Positions 11,520 to 20,299 are shown, counted from the first letter of the stretch. The stretch is 64,000 nt of DNA from an uncultured Eubacteriales bacterium (GCA_949747515.1 CATKFO010000058.1:1-64000); one strand, 5' to 3'. Numbers and translations: made by a program. The notes: generated by a model not told the origin, from the sequence alone.

Positions 11520-12770
11520 TTACTTATTCATCCGCCGAGGCATAACGAAATGTAGAAAATCAAATCCGTCTCCGCCTTCTTTTTCATCTTCGCTTTCTTT
11601 CGAATCTGAATCGTATGAATCGGGAATAGGCGCGCTCTCTATATCTATGAATCTCGATCCTTTACATCCCTCTATGCATATTCCTTTATCCGCACCGTTC
11701 AGACCCACGCGAACAGTACGGGCTTCTTCCGGAACGGCGCGCAGCGCGTCGAGCAGCAGCCGGCATGTGAAGCCTATCGTCATTTCGTCTCCAGTCATAG
11801 CGGCCGGAACGGTCTCGTATATGCTTCCGCTGGACGACACGGCTGAAATATTTATGTCTCCGCTTTCGAATATCATTTTTACGATGGCCTTGCTGTTGCC
11901 TCCGAGTTTATCCTCGCTGATAATTGAAGCTCTCTCGAGGGCGCCCCTAAGCTCCGACGCGGAAACGTAAACCTGACTTTCAAAAGAACCGGGAAGCACC
12001 TTTTCATAATCCATATATTTGCTCTCTATCATGCGGCAGAAGAAGTATATGGAATCTATTTTAAAGATAATATGCTTAAGACCTATTATCATGGTGGTTT
12101 CTTCCTCTGTGTCTTTGAGCATTCGAACAAGCTCAGAGAGGAATTTAGCGGGAATGATTATCTCGCATCCGGCCGTTTCAGTTTCGTATGGAGCGGAAGC
12201 GCAGGATAGTCTGTTTCCGTCGCAACCGACCATAGTTATACGACCGTCTCCTATTTTAAGCAGCTCTCCATTGAAAGCCGGTCTCTGATCGTTTTGAGCC
12301 GCCGCAAACATAGTCTCGTTAATAAGTCTGCGTATCATATGCTGCGGAATATCGTATCTTCTTTCGCCTCTCATCTGAGGCATCATAGGAAAATCTTCTC
12401 CCGGGGACACGGATATTTCAAAGGAACTGCTTCCTCCTGTAAGAACCGCGCGATAATTGTCGTCCACCTCTATAGTTATCTCTCCGTCGGGAAGGGCGCG
12501 CACTATCTGAAGTATTTTGGACGCGTTGATTACATATTTTCCTTCTCCAAATATTTTGCATTCCACCGTGTTCCTTAGTCCCTTTTCAAGGTCGAACGCG
12601 GAAATACGGCATATGTCCGTCCCGTCTCCGTCGAAGGCTCCCATTGAAGGATCAGGAGGACACTCGAAGAGCAGACCTTCTATTACCTGAAGAGTATTTT
12701 TTATTTGAGAGATGCCGGCGGCCGGAGTGAGAGCTCCGATTAGTTTCGCTTTATCAAATACAGCTTTCAT
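11520..12770 (-). CDS. dnaN: DNA polymerase III sliding clamp (beta subunit)
   Basis: This 416-aa protein is the ring-shaped beta clamp that tethers polymerase III to DNA. It is somewhat longer than the usual 365-380. Recognisable features are the N-terminal MKAVFDKAKLIGALTPAAG, the central segment FNGELLKIGDGRITMVGCDG with RLSCA, and the C-terminal DALRAVPEEARTVRVGL. The last residues, normally LPMR at the C-terminus, read HFVMPRRMNK, so the hydrophobic pocket end MPRR is present with four extra residues. An acidic insert (DSDSKESEDEKEGGDG) precedes it. It lies downstream of dnaA but separated by an unusually long 1.2-kb spacer. Confidence 0.96.
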   Translation of the reverse strand: MKAVFDKAKLIGALTPAAGISQIKNTLQVIEGLLFECPPDPSMGAFDGDGTDICRISAFDLEKGLRNTVECKIFGEGKYVINASKILQIVRALPDGEITIEVDDNYRAVLTGGSSSFEISVSPGEDFPMMPQMRGERRYDIPQHMIRRLINETMFAAAQNDQRPAFNGELLKIGDGRITMVGCDGNRLSCASAPYETETAGCEIIIPAKFLSELVRMLKDTEEETTMIIGLKHIIFKIDSIYFFCRMIESKYMDYEKVLPGSFESQVYVSASELRGALERASIISEDKLGGNSKAIVKMIFESGDINISAVSSSGSIYETVPAAMTGDEMTIGFTCRLLLDALRAVPEEARTVRVGLNGADKGICIEGCKGSRFIDIESAPIPDSYDSDSKESEDEKEGGDGFDFLHFVMPRRMNK

Positions 12771-13546
12771 ATTTTCTTCTTTCTGAAAATTAATCTTTTA
12801 TTTTTCGTCGTTAGGTTCGCGTTATATTTCGCGTCGTCGGTTGTATACCGGTTTACGGATTTCCTCGCGCGATAAAGAATAGAGTAGATACTCTTAATTA
12901 AATATAAGAAATAGTAGTATGTAGTAGGGGAGGATCAAACATTTCAAAAGTCTAAATTTCCCTTATTTAAAGGGAAACTCAGCCTAATGTTTTCCAAAGT
13001 TTCTAATTGAGTTTAAATTGGAAAACTTTTTATTGCGTACATAAAAATCGAAAAAACGTAAAAAATAAATAGAAAAATCAAGTATTATCCAATATATGGA
13101 ATGTTTTTATGTTTTTCAACATGCGTAAGTTTAAAAGATTTTTATGCGCGATGTTGAAAAAGAAATTTAAATATTATGTTTCTTTGAAATTTAATGCGCG
13201 GATTAAACACGACTGTTTAAAACTATGAAAACGGTTTTCAACAGCATTTAAACCCTTTAAAATAAAGTCGAGACAAAGTTTTCAAAAGTTTATCATACGG
13301 GTTTTAAGGCGTTTTAAACGGCTTATATAAACCGAACGTTGAAAACCTAAAGTTTTGCGATATTATTAGATAAGTTTTAGGATTTTATTCCAATAGCTCG
13401 AAATAATGTTGTTGAATATAAATGTGACGCGAGTTTTTTTTAATTAAGCTAAAAACATAATTATTGGTTTCTTTCAAATACATAAGCGTATATATGATTT
13501 ATTTTATGATTGAAATAAATATAAAAAATTGTAAACATCTATTATT
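12771..13546. other. Putative origin region: AT-rich spacer with DnaA-box-like 9-mers
   Basis: This non-coding, AT-rich spacer lies between dnaN and dnaA. TTTTCAACA or its complement occurs at 13113-13121, 13152-13160 and 13235-13243, with an 8/9 match at 13337-13345. These differ from the DnaA box TTATCCACA at two positions. Two inverted repeats lie nearby: TTTCCCTT/AAGGGAAA (12957-12977) and GTTTTCCAA/TTGGAAAAC (12989-13026). A very AT-rich stretch (13430-13545) could be the unwinding element. Location next to dnaA fits oriC, but no perfect DnaA box is in this spacer, so the assignment is inferred. Confidence 0.5.
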
Positions 13547-13862
13547 TTATCGCTTTTTGCAAATAAAAAAACCGTAATCAGCCAAACCTGCGCACGACTC
13601 ATAAGACGTCGTTTTATCATACAACGATCGCATCAGCTCGAACTGCTCGTCGCATGCCGTCTGCAATGCTCATGGTAAACATAAAATTTGTTCCGAGATT
13701 TTTTATCTTTTCAAGCCCTCGTTCCTTCACCAACAATTCCATTTCTTCCGGCATTGTAAAGAAAAAACATCGGGCATTCGGTCGTCTGTCGATCTTTCAG
13801 GAACATACTCGTTTGCAAGTTTATTTGGATAGAAGCTCCTTAGATTGTTATCGGCGCACGCT
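13547..13862 (-). pseudogene. Frameshifted C-terminal remnant of a class I SAM-methyltransferase-like gene
   Basis: Conceptual translation of the minus strand gives three consecutive pieces in three frames: FYPNKLANEYVPERSTDD, then FTMPEEMELLVKERGLEKI ending ADGM, then RDEQFELMRSLYDKTTSYES ending GFFICKKR-stop at 13547. Joined, they resemble the C-terminal part of class I SAM-dependent methyltransferases in Clostridia, in which a PEEME segment and a final strand LLICKK are usual (recognised from memory, not a search). The N-terminal catalytic part is absent; the dnaA stop lies at 13963. It is a dead fragment lodged beside the origin region, probably left by an insertion or rearrangement. Confidence 0.6.
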
Positions 13863-13962
13863 TCTATGGAAAAATCGTAAAATTATTTGTAGTAAAACTT
13901 AGCTTCAAGAGCCGGCTAAACAAATTTTTATGAAAAAGAAGAAGCATATTTCTAAGGTTTTA

Positions 13963-15576
13963 TTATCTCTTCTTTACTTCCTTTTCAATATCTCGTATTT
14001 CAGCGTCGAGAACGGCGTCGCAGCATACCTGTTTTTCAAAATACGAAAGGTTAGAATGAACCGTGCTGTAGTCTCGGTTAAATATATTTCCTATTTTAGG
14101 CAGAGATAATCCGGTCATAGATCGGACGATATACATGGCTATGTTTCTTGCGTTTTTTATTTCCTTGTTTCTTTTAGGACCGAGTATGTCTTCCGGAGTG
14201 GTTTTATACCTTTCGGACACGCATAGAATTATCTTATCTACGAAATCATTCAGCGATTCGCTTTCTCTTATGAATTCCGGAACCGACGAGCGGACCATAT
14301 CCATAGTAACGGGAACTCCCGAGAGAAAATGATTTGCGCCCAGCTTTTTAATAACTCCCTCGATCTGACGTATATTAGATTGAAGCTTTTCAGCAAGAAA
14401 AGAGAGAACGTCCTGAGGTATTTCAAGATTATTGCTTCTCGCTTTTTCCTTGAGTATGGCGAGACGAAGCTCATAGTCCGGCGGTTTGATGTCGGCGATA
14501 AGTCCGAATTCGAATCGGCTTCTTATTCGGTCGTCAAGATTTTCTATCTCTCTCGGAGGCTTATCTGAGGTTATGATAATCTGCTTGTGATCTTCGTAAA
14601 GAGCGTCGAACGTGTGGAAAAACTCGGTCTGAGTAGATTCCTTACCGGCGATAAATTGTATGTCGTCGATAAGCAGCATGTCCGCTTTTCTGTACTTTTC
14701 CCGGAATTCATAATTTTTCTTAACGCGCAGAGCGTCTATAAGCTGATTCATGAACTCCTCGCCCTTTACGTAAATAACTTTCATGTAAGGATTTTTCTCA
14801 AGGGCGCGGTTGGCTATAGCGTACATCAGATGAGTTTTACCGAGTCCGCTGTTTCCGTAGAGGAAAAGGGGATTATACTGTCCTCCGGGAGAGTTGGCGA
14901 CGGAAAGCGATGCGGCGTGCGCGAAGCTGTTGGATGAACCTACTATAAAGTTTTCGAAGGTATAGTCCGTGTTTAGAGTGATTCTTCTCTCTCCGGTCCC
15001 TCTGAGAACCTCTTCGGGATCGACTTCTTCGGCGGCGGCTCTTATCTGAGATTCTTTTTTTATTTGCTTATCTTCAATTTCCATAGCGCGGCTTTCAAAG
15101 AAAAGGTTTTCTTCCTCGTATTCCTCGTCAGAAGCCGTTTCTTCTCTCATTACGCCGTATATACCTTCTTTATTTGGTATAGATTTTAAATCCGCCTTTT
15201 TATTTTGATCTTCAGCCTTTGCGGCTTCGGCCTGCTTTCGAGCCATGTTTTCTTTGGCCATACGCAGAGGAGATATGATTCCCTCGCCTACCGGAGGAGC
15301 GCCTCTGAGAGATTCGTCCACGTATATTTCAATGTTAGGAGGAGCGAAGCCAATAACTCTATCGAGATGTTCTTTTAAATAGTCGGTATATCTTTTTTTT
15401 ATGATGTCGACTTTTGCAGTCTGGTCGACTGCAAACACTGCTTTTTCATCCGTGATCTCTCTGAGATCAAAATTACCGAACCACAGATCTATCGCCGTGA
15501 CGGTGATAGCGTGATCTTCTATCATATTGTCGTACATGAATTTCCAGATGGCGGACAGATCGTCGTTTTTTTGCAT
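13963..15576 (-). CDS. dnaA: Chromosomal replication initiator protein DnaA
   Basis: This 537-aa initiator is longer than the usual 440-460 because of an extended linker (domain II, about residues 100-195, rich in K, E and A). Domain I is at residues 1-90. Domain III is AAA+: Walker A GNSGLGKTHLMYAIAN (about 242) and Walker B MLLIDDIQF (about 300). Domain IV has the DNA-binding signature, with AMYIVRSMTGLSLPKIG and FNRDYSTVHSN. It binds DnaA boxes and opens the origin. A good sigma-A promoter lies about 115 bp upstream. It reads toward dnaN, separated by the putative origin and a methyltransferase remnant. rpmH and rnpA, its usual upstream neighbours, are not here. Confidence 0.97.
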   Translation of the reverse strand: MQKNDDLSAIWKFMYDNMIEDHAITVTAIDLWFGNFDLREITDEKAVFAVDQTAKVDIIKKRYTDYLKEHLDRVIGFAPPNIEIYVDESLRGAPPVGEGIISPLRMAKENMARKQAEAAKAEDQNKKADLKSIPNKEGIYGVMREETASDEEYEEENLFFESRAMEIEDKQIKKESQIRAAAEEVDPEEVLRGTGERRITLNTDYTFENFIVGSSNSFAHAASLSVANSPGGQYNPLFLYGNSGLGKTHLMYAIANRALEKNPYMKVIYVKGEEFMNQLIDALRVKKNYEFREKYRKADMLLIDDIQFIAGKESTQTEFFHTFDALYEDHKQIIITSDKPPREIENLDDRIRSRFEFGLIADIKPPDYELRLAILKEKARSNNLEIPQDVLSFLAEKLQSNIRQIEGVIKKLGANHFLSGVPVTMDMVRSSVPEFIRESESLNDFVDKIILCVSERYKTTPEDILGPKRNKEIKNARNIAMYIVRSMTGLSLPKIGNIFNRDYSTVHSNLSYFEKQVCCDAVLDAEIRDIEKEVKKR

Positions 15577-15689
15577 ACGGTATCCTTTCCATGAAGTTAT
15601 CGCAAGTTTATTGTCGCCGCCTTCTCAGCGGCCGACGAGCAATTCAAGCCCGGTAAAAATCTTCATATATATATAACTATACAAAATAA

Positions 15690-15718
15690 AGTATATCACA
15701 AATCTTCTGAAAAGTCAA
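15690..15718 (-). promoter_or_regulatory. Probable sigma-A promoter of dnaA
   Basis: On the minus strand TTGACT (15713-15718) is followed by a 17-bp spacer and TATACT (15690-15695), about 115 bp before the dnaA start. The intervening AT-rich leader has no obvious terminator. No perfect DnaA box was seen in this 378-bp upstream region (15577-15954), which does hold several GATAA-containing repeats (15730-15770, 15820-15835). Confidence 0.6.
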
Positions 15719-15883
15719 GAATTTAAGGCAAGATGAGATAAATTAGACAAAAAGATAAGAAGATAAATATGTAAAAAACTTTCCTATGCGACAGCATAGT
15801 TGCGACGATATTTTATTTATAGATAAGATAAGTAAAAAAGGTCCATCCGATAACGAATAAAAACTTAATTTATAGAAAAGTAG

Positions 15884-15912
15884 CTGACAAAAGAAATAAA
15901 CCGCAGAATAAT
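15884..15912 (+). promoter_or_regulatory. Possible promoter of the 171-aa unknown gene
   Basis: CTGACA (15884-15889), a 17-bp spacer and AATAAT (15907-15912) precede a strong AAAGGAGG ribosome-binding site. This would be divergent from the dnaA promoter. Confidence 0.4.
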
Positions 15913-15954
15913 ATATGTAGCACGTGCAATGTATACTTAAAGGAGGATAATATT

Positions 15955-16470
15955 ATGGATATTATACGGGAGCTTTACCGACTTAGAGAAGAACTCATTC
16001 GTGAAATCGACGAAAAGATAGATAAGATAACGAGTGAAATAGAAAAAGAGCTTCCAAACGAAAAGAGAAACGACTCGACTACGGAAAAAAACTATGAAAG
16101 TATTTATCCGCTGGACGTAGGCGTTGGAATTTTTAAAGGTAAGCGTCCTACTGGAATAGTATTCAAAGACGGAGCGCGTAAAGAAACTCCTACATGGAAG
16201 CGAGTAGTAGAAGAAATTCTTAAAGATTGTTGTAAAGACAGATTTAAGCGTCAGCGTCTTATGGATCTGCGCGGTAAGATTCTGGGCAGAAACCGCGTGC
16301 TTCTTGGAAGTGAAACGGGAAAAATGCGGAGCCCGTTGAAAATAGACGACGCTCTATATGTGGAAACACATTACGACGCCGAGACATTAATGCGAATTCT
16401 TACTACACGCATATTGGACGAAGTAGACTATGATTACAGAAGTATTAGAATCGCGGTAAAAACAGAATAA
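15955..16470 (+). CDS. Unknown 171-aa protein with coiled-coil N-terminus
   Basis: I do not recognise a named family. Residues 1-40 are a strongly charged helix (IRELYRLREELIREIDEKID) likely to form a coiled coil. Residues 50-171 form a compact basic domain with TWKRVVEEIL, GRNRVLLG and the C-terminal ETHYDAETLMRILTTRIL. The pattern of short strands and helices resembles nucleic-acid-associated accessory domains, but that is a guess. The start is well supported by AAAGGAGGATAATATT before the ATG. It is one of few plus-strand genes in the left half, divergent from dnaA and convergent with the next gene. The surrounding DNA is AT-rich, which fits an accessory gene. Confidence 0.75.
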   Translation: MDIIRELYRLREELIREIDEKIDKITSEIEKELPNEKRNDSTTEKNYESIYPLDVGVGIFKGKRPTGIVFKDGARKETPTWKRVVEEILKDCCKDRFKRQRLMDLRGKILGRNRVLLGSETGKMRSPLKIDDALYVETHYDAETLMRILTTRILDEVDYDYRSIRIAVKTE

Positions 16471-16478
16471 ATCGTAAT

Positions 16479-16561
16479 GAGAATCCGCGCGGCTTAAGTT
16501 ACAATAGCAGCAAATGATAAATTACATATAATTGTAAAATTGAAGCCGCGCCGGAATTCTC
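16479..16561. repeat. 83-bp imperfect palindrome after the 171-aa gene
   Basis: The outer arms GAGAATCCGCGCGGCTT and AAGCCGCGCCGGAATTCTC pair almost completely, and an inner TTACAAT/ATTGTAA stem continues the pairing. There is no T-tract after it, so it is not a standard terminator. It could be a miniature inverted-repeat element or a structured 3' UTR. The rest of the spacer up to 16961 is AT-rich with no gene seen. Confidence 0.6.
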
Positions 16562-16775
16562 AAATATAAATTGTATTTCAGATCTTTATAATAAAATAGA
16601 TTTTAGAACATTACGATAAAGAATTTATTATTACTATATAAGGCATATATTTAATTCTTGGTAAGAGAGAATTTTAAATTAAATTCTTATTTATTATTTA
16701 AATCTCTTCACTAATATAGTAATAAAATTTGAGTGTGAAAGCATGTTGGCGCTATAAGCTAATATTATATCATAC

Positions 16776-16784
16776 TTATCCACA
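16776..16784 (+). promoter_or_regulatory. Perfect DnaA box
   Basis: TTATCCACA matches the DnaA-box consensus exactly. It lies 1.2 kb upstream of dnaA, alone as far as I can see, in the AT-rich spacer between two convergent genes. A single 9-mer can occur by chance, so origin function is only possible. Confidence 0.4.
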
Positions 16785-16961
16785 TATCCTTTGGAAGGAT
16801 TCTGATCGGGTTTCAAAATAATATAACCTGATAAAAAGATTTTTCGTCTACGACTTTTGAATTTATTTCGCTGATTTTTATTTCCTTCAATTTAAGATAT
16901 GAAAATAAACCGCGCAAGTAATAATTAAAAAAGTTTTTTATTTCTTCTAAAGTCGTTTTTT

Positions 16962-16999
16962 AAAAAAGCCCGCCTCCATTTTAGAAAGCGGGCTTTTTT
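16962..16999. terminator. Bidirectional Rho-independent terminator
   Basis: A 12-bp perfect stem (AAAAAAGCCCGC/GCGGGCTTTTTT) with a 14-nt loop gives a U-tract on both strands. It ends the leftward gene at 17008 and rightward transcription from 15955. Confidence 0.85.
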
Positions 17000-17007
17000 A
17001 AGCGAAA

Positions 17008-17925
17008 TCAGTTTTCGAGATCGTAAACGTAGCGGTAAGCAAAGGTAGGTTGTTCGCCGTATGCTATGGTAACGTCATATTTTTCTATTTCTTCTTCGGT
17101 CGGATACGTTTCGGCTGTAATAACTACGGTAGCTATAAGAACAGATCTACCGTCGATAACTTTTGCGTTTATATTTCCTTTAACGTCGTTTGTAACAATA
17201 TTGCAATGTCCGAATATTTCGTCCGTATTTTCCTTTGCACGAGCGACGACCTCGTATTCTGTAACGTTTTCGCAGAGAGACGCGTTGAAACTATCGTATT
17301 CTTCTCCATCGTAAATGTTACTGTACATTATGCTGCCGTCAGAATTGAAAACTACCTGACATGTAGCTCCGCTTGCAAAACCGTCTTTTCCGTAAACACG
17401 AGCAAAGCTTATAGAATAATAATCGCTTTCATTACTATAGTCTCTAAATATCATGCCGTTGAAGCGATCGCCGTAAGTTTCTTTGAAATGATCTTCCGCT
17501 TTGGACGCCATAATTTTTTCTTTTGAATTCACATATGGATTAATTTCATTCTCTTCATTAAAGCCTTTTTGCAGGTTGTCGGAGTATCCTGCTAAATTAC
17601 CATTTGTATCGTATTTATATTCGTTTTTATCAGAATCAAGATAAACATCCCAATATTTATTATTCGGAAGTTCTAACGTGTACGAATACTTAAGTTCTTT
17701 GATTTCTCCGTTGTCATTAACGTATTGTTTTTCTTCTTCCGCTCCCTCGCGCGCGGGGAAAGAATTTCTGTCGAGAGTTTCATCCTGAATGATAGGAGTC
17801 GGGAGATTCTCTTCCGGTATCGTGTTATCTGAAATTGAATTGAACGCGGCGTAAATTGAAGCCGTAGCAACCGCTGTGAATACTATTGCAGCGGACGTTA
17901 TAACAATCGCTTTTTTGTTTTTCAT
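17008..17925 (-). CDS. Unknown exported or membrane-anchored protein
   Basis: This 305-aa protein has an N-terminal signal or anchor: KNKK followed by a hydrophobic stretch at about residues 7-27 (IVITSAAIVFTAVATASIYA). No lipobox Cys is present. The rest is acidic, rich in Tyr, Asn and Glu, with no repeats, which suggests an extracytoplasmic domain. I see no known motif, although paired short strand-helix blocks (residues 110-160 and 170-260) could be PepSY-like; that is weak. A strong TAGGAGG ribosome-binding site precedes the ATG, and a TTGATT-17-TATAAT promoter lies about 220 bp upstream. It is monocistronic, ended by the terminator at 16962-16999. Confidence 0.75.
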   Translation of the reverse strand: MKNKKAIVITSAAIVFTAVATASIYAAFNSISDNTIPEENLPTPIIQDETLDRNSFPAREGAEEEKQYVNDNGEIKELKYSYTLELPNNKYWDVYLDSDKNEYKYDTNGNLAGYSDNLQKGFNEENEINPYVNSKEKIMASKAEDHFKETYGDRFNGMIFRDYSNESDYYSISFARVYGKDGFASGATCQVVFNSDGSIMYSNIYDGEEYDSFNASLCENVTEYEVVARAKENTDEIFGHCNIVTNDVKGNINAKVIDGRSVLIATVVITAETYPTEEEIEKYDVTIAYGEQPTFAYRYVYDLEN

Positions 17926-18147
17926 GATAAATCCTCCTAATTCAAAATAAATAATTTTCAGCCCATTTTTTTTAATTTATCTTTTTAAGCAAGTTTAGTA
18001 CGGAGAGAAAGAGATTTCATATATGTATATATGAGCTCAAGCGTCGGCAAAAAATAACATAAGTATTTAAGAATTAAATGTTCTTTTACATCGAATGAAA
18101 TACAAATTATATATCACAGACTAAAATTATATCAGTTGTATAATTTA

Positions 18148-18176
18148 ATTATACACAATGTACCAATTAAAATCAA
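18148..18176 (-). promoter_or_regulatory. Probable promoter of the exported unknown protein
   Basis: On the minus strand TTGATT (18171-18176), 17 bp, then TATAAT (18148-18153). The roughly 215-nt leader to 17925 is AT-rich and holds a short palindrome (CATATATG repeats near 18020). No riboswitch was recognised. Confidence 0.5.
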
Positions 18177-18276
18177 TATACTATAGAGACATACATAAAT
18201 TTTATACTTGTTGCATAAAAATTAAGTCTATATATTGTGCATTAAGAACATTTGAAAGCCTTTTAAAGAAGATAAA

Positions 18277-18313
18277 GACTCGGAAAACGCTTAAAATTCA
18301 GCGCGTCCGAGTC
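18277..18313 (-). terminator. Terminator of the DUF1836-SPFH operon
   Basis: GACTCGGA/TCCGAGTC arms with an inner CGCT/AGCG stem are followed on the minus strand by TTTATCTTCTTT. It lies 75 bp after the SPFH stop. Confidence 0.6.
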
Positions 18314-18388
18314 CTTTAAATTAATTTATAAAATTACTTTTTTATCAGCCTTAAATAACAATCTAATCGCAGATATTTAATGGCCGTT

Positions 18389-19351
18389 TTAATCGCCGGA
18401 TTCTGAAGCTTCTGGAGTTGAAGGAGTTCCAACGTCTCCGAGAACGGGAAGAACTGCTTCAGAGCCTACGATATTCGGAAGCTCTCCGTTCCATTTACCG
18501 GAATAATAGTAGCGTATAACTTCGTCCGTAAGTGATTTAGACAACTCGGCGTTCTTTTGAGCTTCTTTTTCACCTGCGTAATAGTCGGCGTCGGCCTGTT
18601 TCTTTTTTACCTCGGCCGCTGCGTCGGCTTCGATTATCTGACGATTCGCCGATTCTTTAGCCTCGATATTTTTCTGCTCCTGTTCGATCGCGGCCTTAAG
18701 CTTATCCTGTTCCGCTACCTGCTTCGCCTCGACGGCGTCGGTAAAGGCGTCGGAGAAATCCATATTTTCAATAGCCGTATTCAACACGATAATGTTGTAT
18801 TCCTGTAAATTCTCTTTAAGTATTTCGAGAATTTGCGTCGATAGTTCCGATCTTTTTTCGATAAGAGTATCCGCCGTATATCCGGCCGTCACGCTTTTTA
18901 CGGCTTCCTGTATGCGCGGCTCCATAATAACGGTATAGTAATCGGCTCCGATCGTCTTGTAAATATTTTGCGCGTTTTCCTTATTTATCTGATAGTTTAT
19001 GGAGTATTTAATATTGACTTCCTGAATATCGCTGGAGAAGCACATCATATCGATGCTTGCCTTTTGCGCCCTGTTGTCCATTATGACTACTTCCTGATAC
19101 GGAGCTTTAAAGTGAACTCCGGCTTCAAGAGTAGTATCTTCAACCTTACCGAAGGTGGTAAGTATTCCCGTGTGTCCCGTGGGGACTGAAGCTACGCTTC
19201 CCGTTAGAATCAGAAGAAGTCCGAATAATGAAAACCACTGCTTTTTACATATACTCCATTGCGGAGCTCCGGATGAAGATTTCCCTTTCTTAAATCCGAG
19301 AAGAACAAATAGAATAGCGACCGCTGCTCCGCTTAATATTACTGACGACAT
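18389..19351 (-). CDS. SPFH/Band 7 (prohibitin-like) membrane protein
   Basis: This 320-aa protein has two hydrophobic segments near the N-terminus (about residues 5-20 and 40-56). The SPFH core follows: VPTGHTGILTTFGKVEDTTL, then EAGVHFKAPYQEVVIMDNR. A long Ala/Glu/Lys coiled coil (about residues 215-275, EQDKLKAAIEQEQKNIEAKE) comes next. The C-terminus is VLPVLGDVGTP with an acidic Ser-rich end. Prohibitin-type SPFH proteins oligomerise on the membrane and organise microdomains or protease complexes. It follows the DUF1836 gene by 29 bp and is probably co-transcribed from the consensus promoter at 19987-20015, so the partner may control it. No protease gene is adjacent. Confidence 0.92.
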   Translation of the reverse strand: MSSVILSGAAVAILFVLLGFKKGKSSSGAPQWSICKKQWFSLFGLLLILTGSVASVPTGHTGILTTFGKVEDTTLEAGVHFKAPYQEVVIMDNRAQKASIDMMCFSSDIQEVNIKYSINYQINKENAQNIYKTIGADYYTVIMEPRIQEAVKSVTAGYTADTLIEKRSELSTQILEILKENLQEYNIIVLNTAIENMDFSDAFTDAVEAKQVAEQDKLKAAIEQEQKNIEAKESANRQIIEADAAAEVKKKQADADYYAGEKEAQKNAELSKSLTDEVIRYYYSGKWNGELPNIVGSEAVLPVLGDVGTPSTPEASESGD

Positions 19352-19380
19352 AATTATAATCCTTTCTGAATATAAAAATT

Positions 19381-19947
19381 TTATAAAGTACTTGTTTCAC
19401 TCATAGCGAGAAGCAGAGCTTCCGCTTTTTCTTTCTGCTGCGCGGCCATATACCACAACGCGAGAGTTAATATGCCTTTTTCAAGCTTTTTTCTGAATTC
19501 ACCGTTTCCTTGATAATCGGATGTAAAATCAAAAACTAACTCTTCAATGCTTTTTCCCGGTCCTGTAGAGTGAGTAATATCAATTCTGTCAAAAAGGTTG
19601 CAAAGCATTACGTATAGCTCCGCTTCTTCAATAATATCGTCGCTTGGATCGTTGACTACGCCGTTTATGTAACCGAGAACTTTGGCGATATCTTCAAGTT
19701 TAGCCGCTGATCGAAGCATATTTATAAGAAGAATTCGTGAAAATCTGTCCTTACCGTATCTTTTTCCTTCCGGCCGTCCTACCCATCCTCTGCTGACCCA
19801 GTTCTGTATTATGAAACTGTCGAGACCGGTTATTTCTTTAACCTGAGCCATAGTAAGTCCTACGTCTGTAAAAAACACGCCGTCGATAAATTCCTTGGCG
19901 GTTCGTCCGTTTCGTTTTACGACTGTTCCGGGATAATATTCCGTCAT
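19381..19947 (-). CDS. DUF1836 domain-containing putative regulator
   Basis: This 188-aa cytoplasmic protein matches the DUF1836 family of Firmicutes. An N-terminal MerR-like winged helix-turn-helix is suggested by LTMAQVKEITGLDSFIIQNW followed by the wing VSRGWVGRPEGKRYGKDRFSR. A helical region follows (RILLINMLRSAAKLEDIAKV). The function of the family is unknown, but the HTH order suggests a transcriptional regulator. Residues 150-188 are helical (KKLEKGILTLALWYMAAQQK). It is the first gene of a two-gene operon with the SPFH protein. The promoter is only about 35 bp upstream of the ATG. Confidence 0.88.
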   Translation of the reverse strand: MTEYYPGTVVKRNGRTAKEFIDGVFFTDVGLTMAQVKEITGLDSFIIQNWVSRGWVGRPEGKRYGKDRFSRILLINMLRSAAKLEDIAKVLGYINGVVNDPSDDIIEEAELYVMLCNLFDRIDITHSTGPGKSIEELVFDFTSDYQGNGEFRKKLEKGILTLALWYMAAQQKEKAEALLLAMSETSTL

Positions 19948-19986
19948 TTATTTCGCCCTTTCATAGTAGTTTTATTCTGTGTGATG

Positions 19987-20015
19987 ATTATATCATATAA
20001 TCAAATGATTGTCAA
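19987..20015 (-). promoter_or_regulatory. Consensus sigma-A promoter of the DUF1836-SPFH operon
   Basis: On the minus strand TTGACA (20010-20015), a 17-bp spacer and TATAAT (19987-19992) are an exact consensus. The spacer holds the inverted repeat ATTATAT/ATATAAT overlapping the -10, a possible operator. Confidence 0.8.
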
Positions 20016-20269
20016 TAGTAATTATAAAATATTTTATATAATCTTAAGATTGAAAATTTTTATGATGGAAAGATCAAAGCATAATATTTTTACTTTTATA
20101 AAAAAATAATTTATATTTCAAAATAGCTCTGACTGCATTAAAAGTATGTTGTCCTCAAAATTCTATAGTATTGTGAGATTTAAAGAATAATAACAAGAGC
20201 TTTTTTATTATTTTTATGTACAATCGTATGAATAATAGTGTAAAATAGAGTTATGTTTATATTATTTTA

Positions 20270-20299
20270 TTGAAGTATAAGTCTCAATTGTGATATAAT
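20270..20299 (+). promoter_or_regulatory. Promoter of solute-binding lipoprotein gene 1
   Basis: TTGAAG (20270-20275), 18 bp, then TGTGATATAAT with -10 at 20294-20299. The same architecture (TTGAAA-18-TATAAT, TGTGA before the -10) precedes the paralogue cluster at 28172-28201. Confidence 0.6.

Noticed and set aside
12957-12977. Noc-binding site
   Set aside because: TTTCCCTT/AAGGGAAA is split by a 5-bp spacer and does not match ATTTCCCGGGAAAT.
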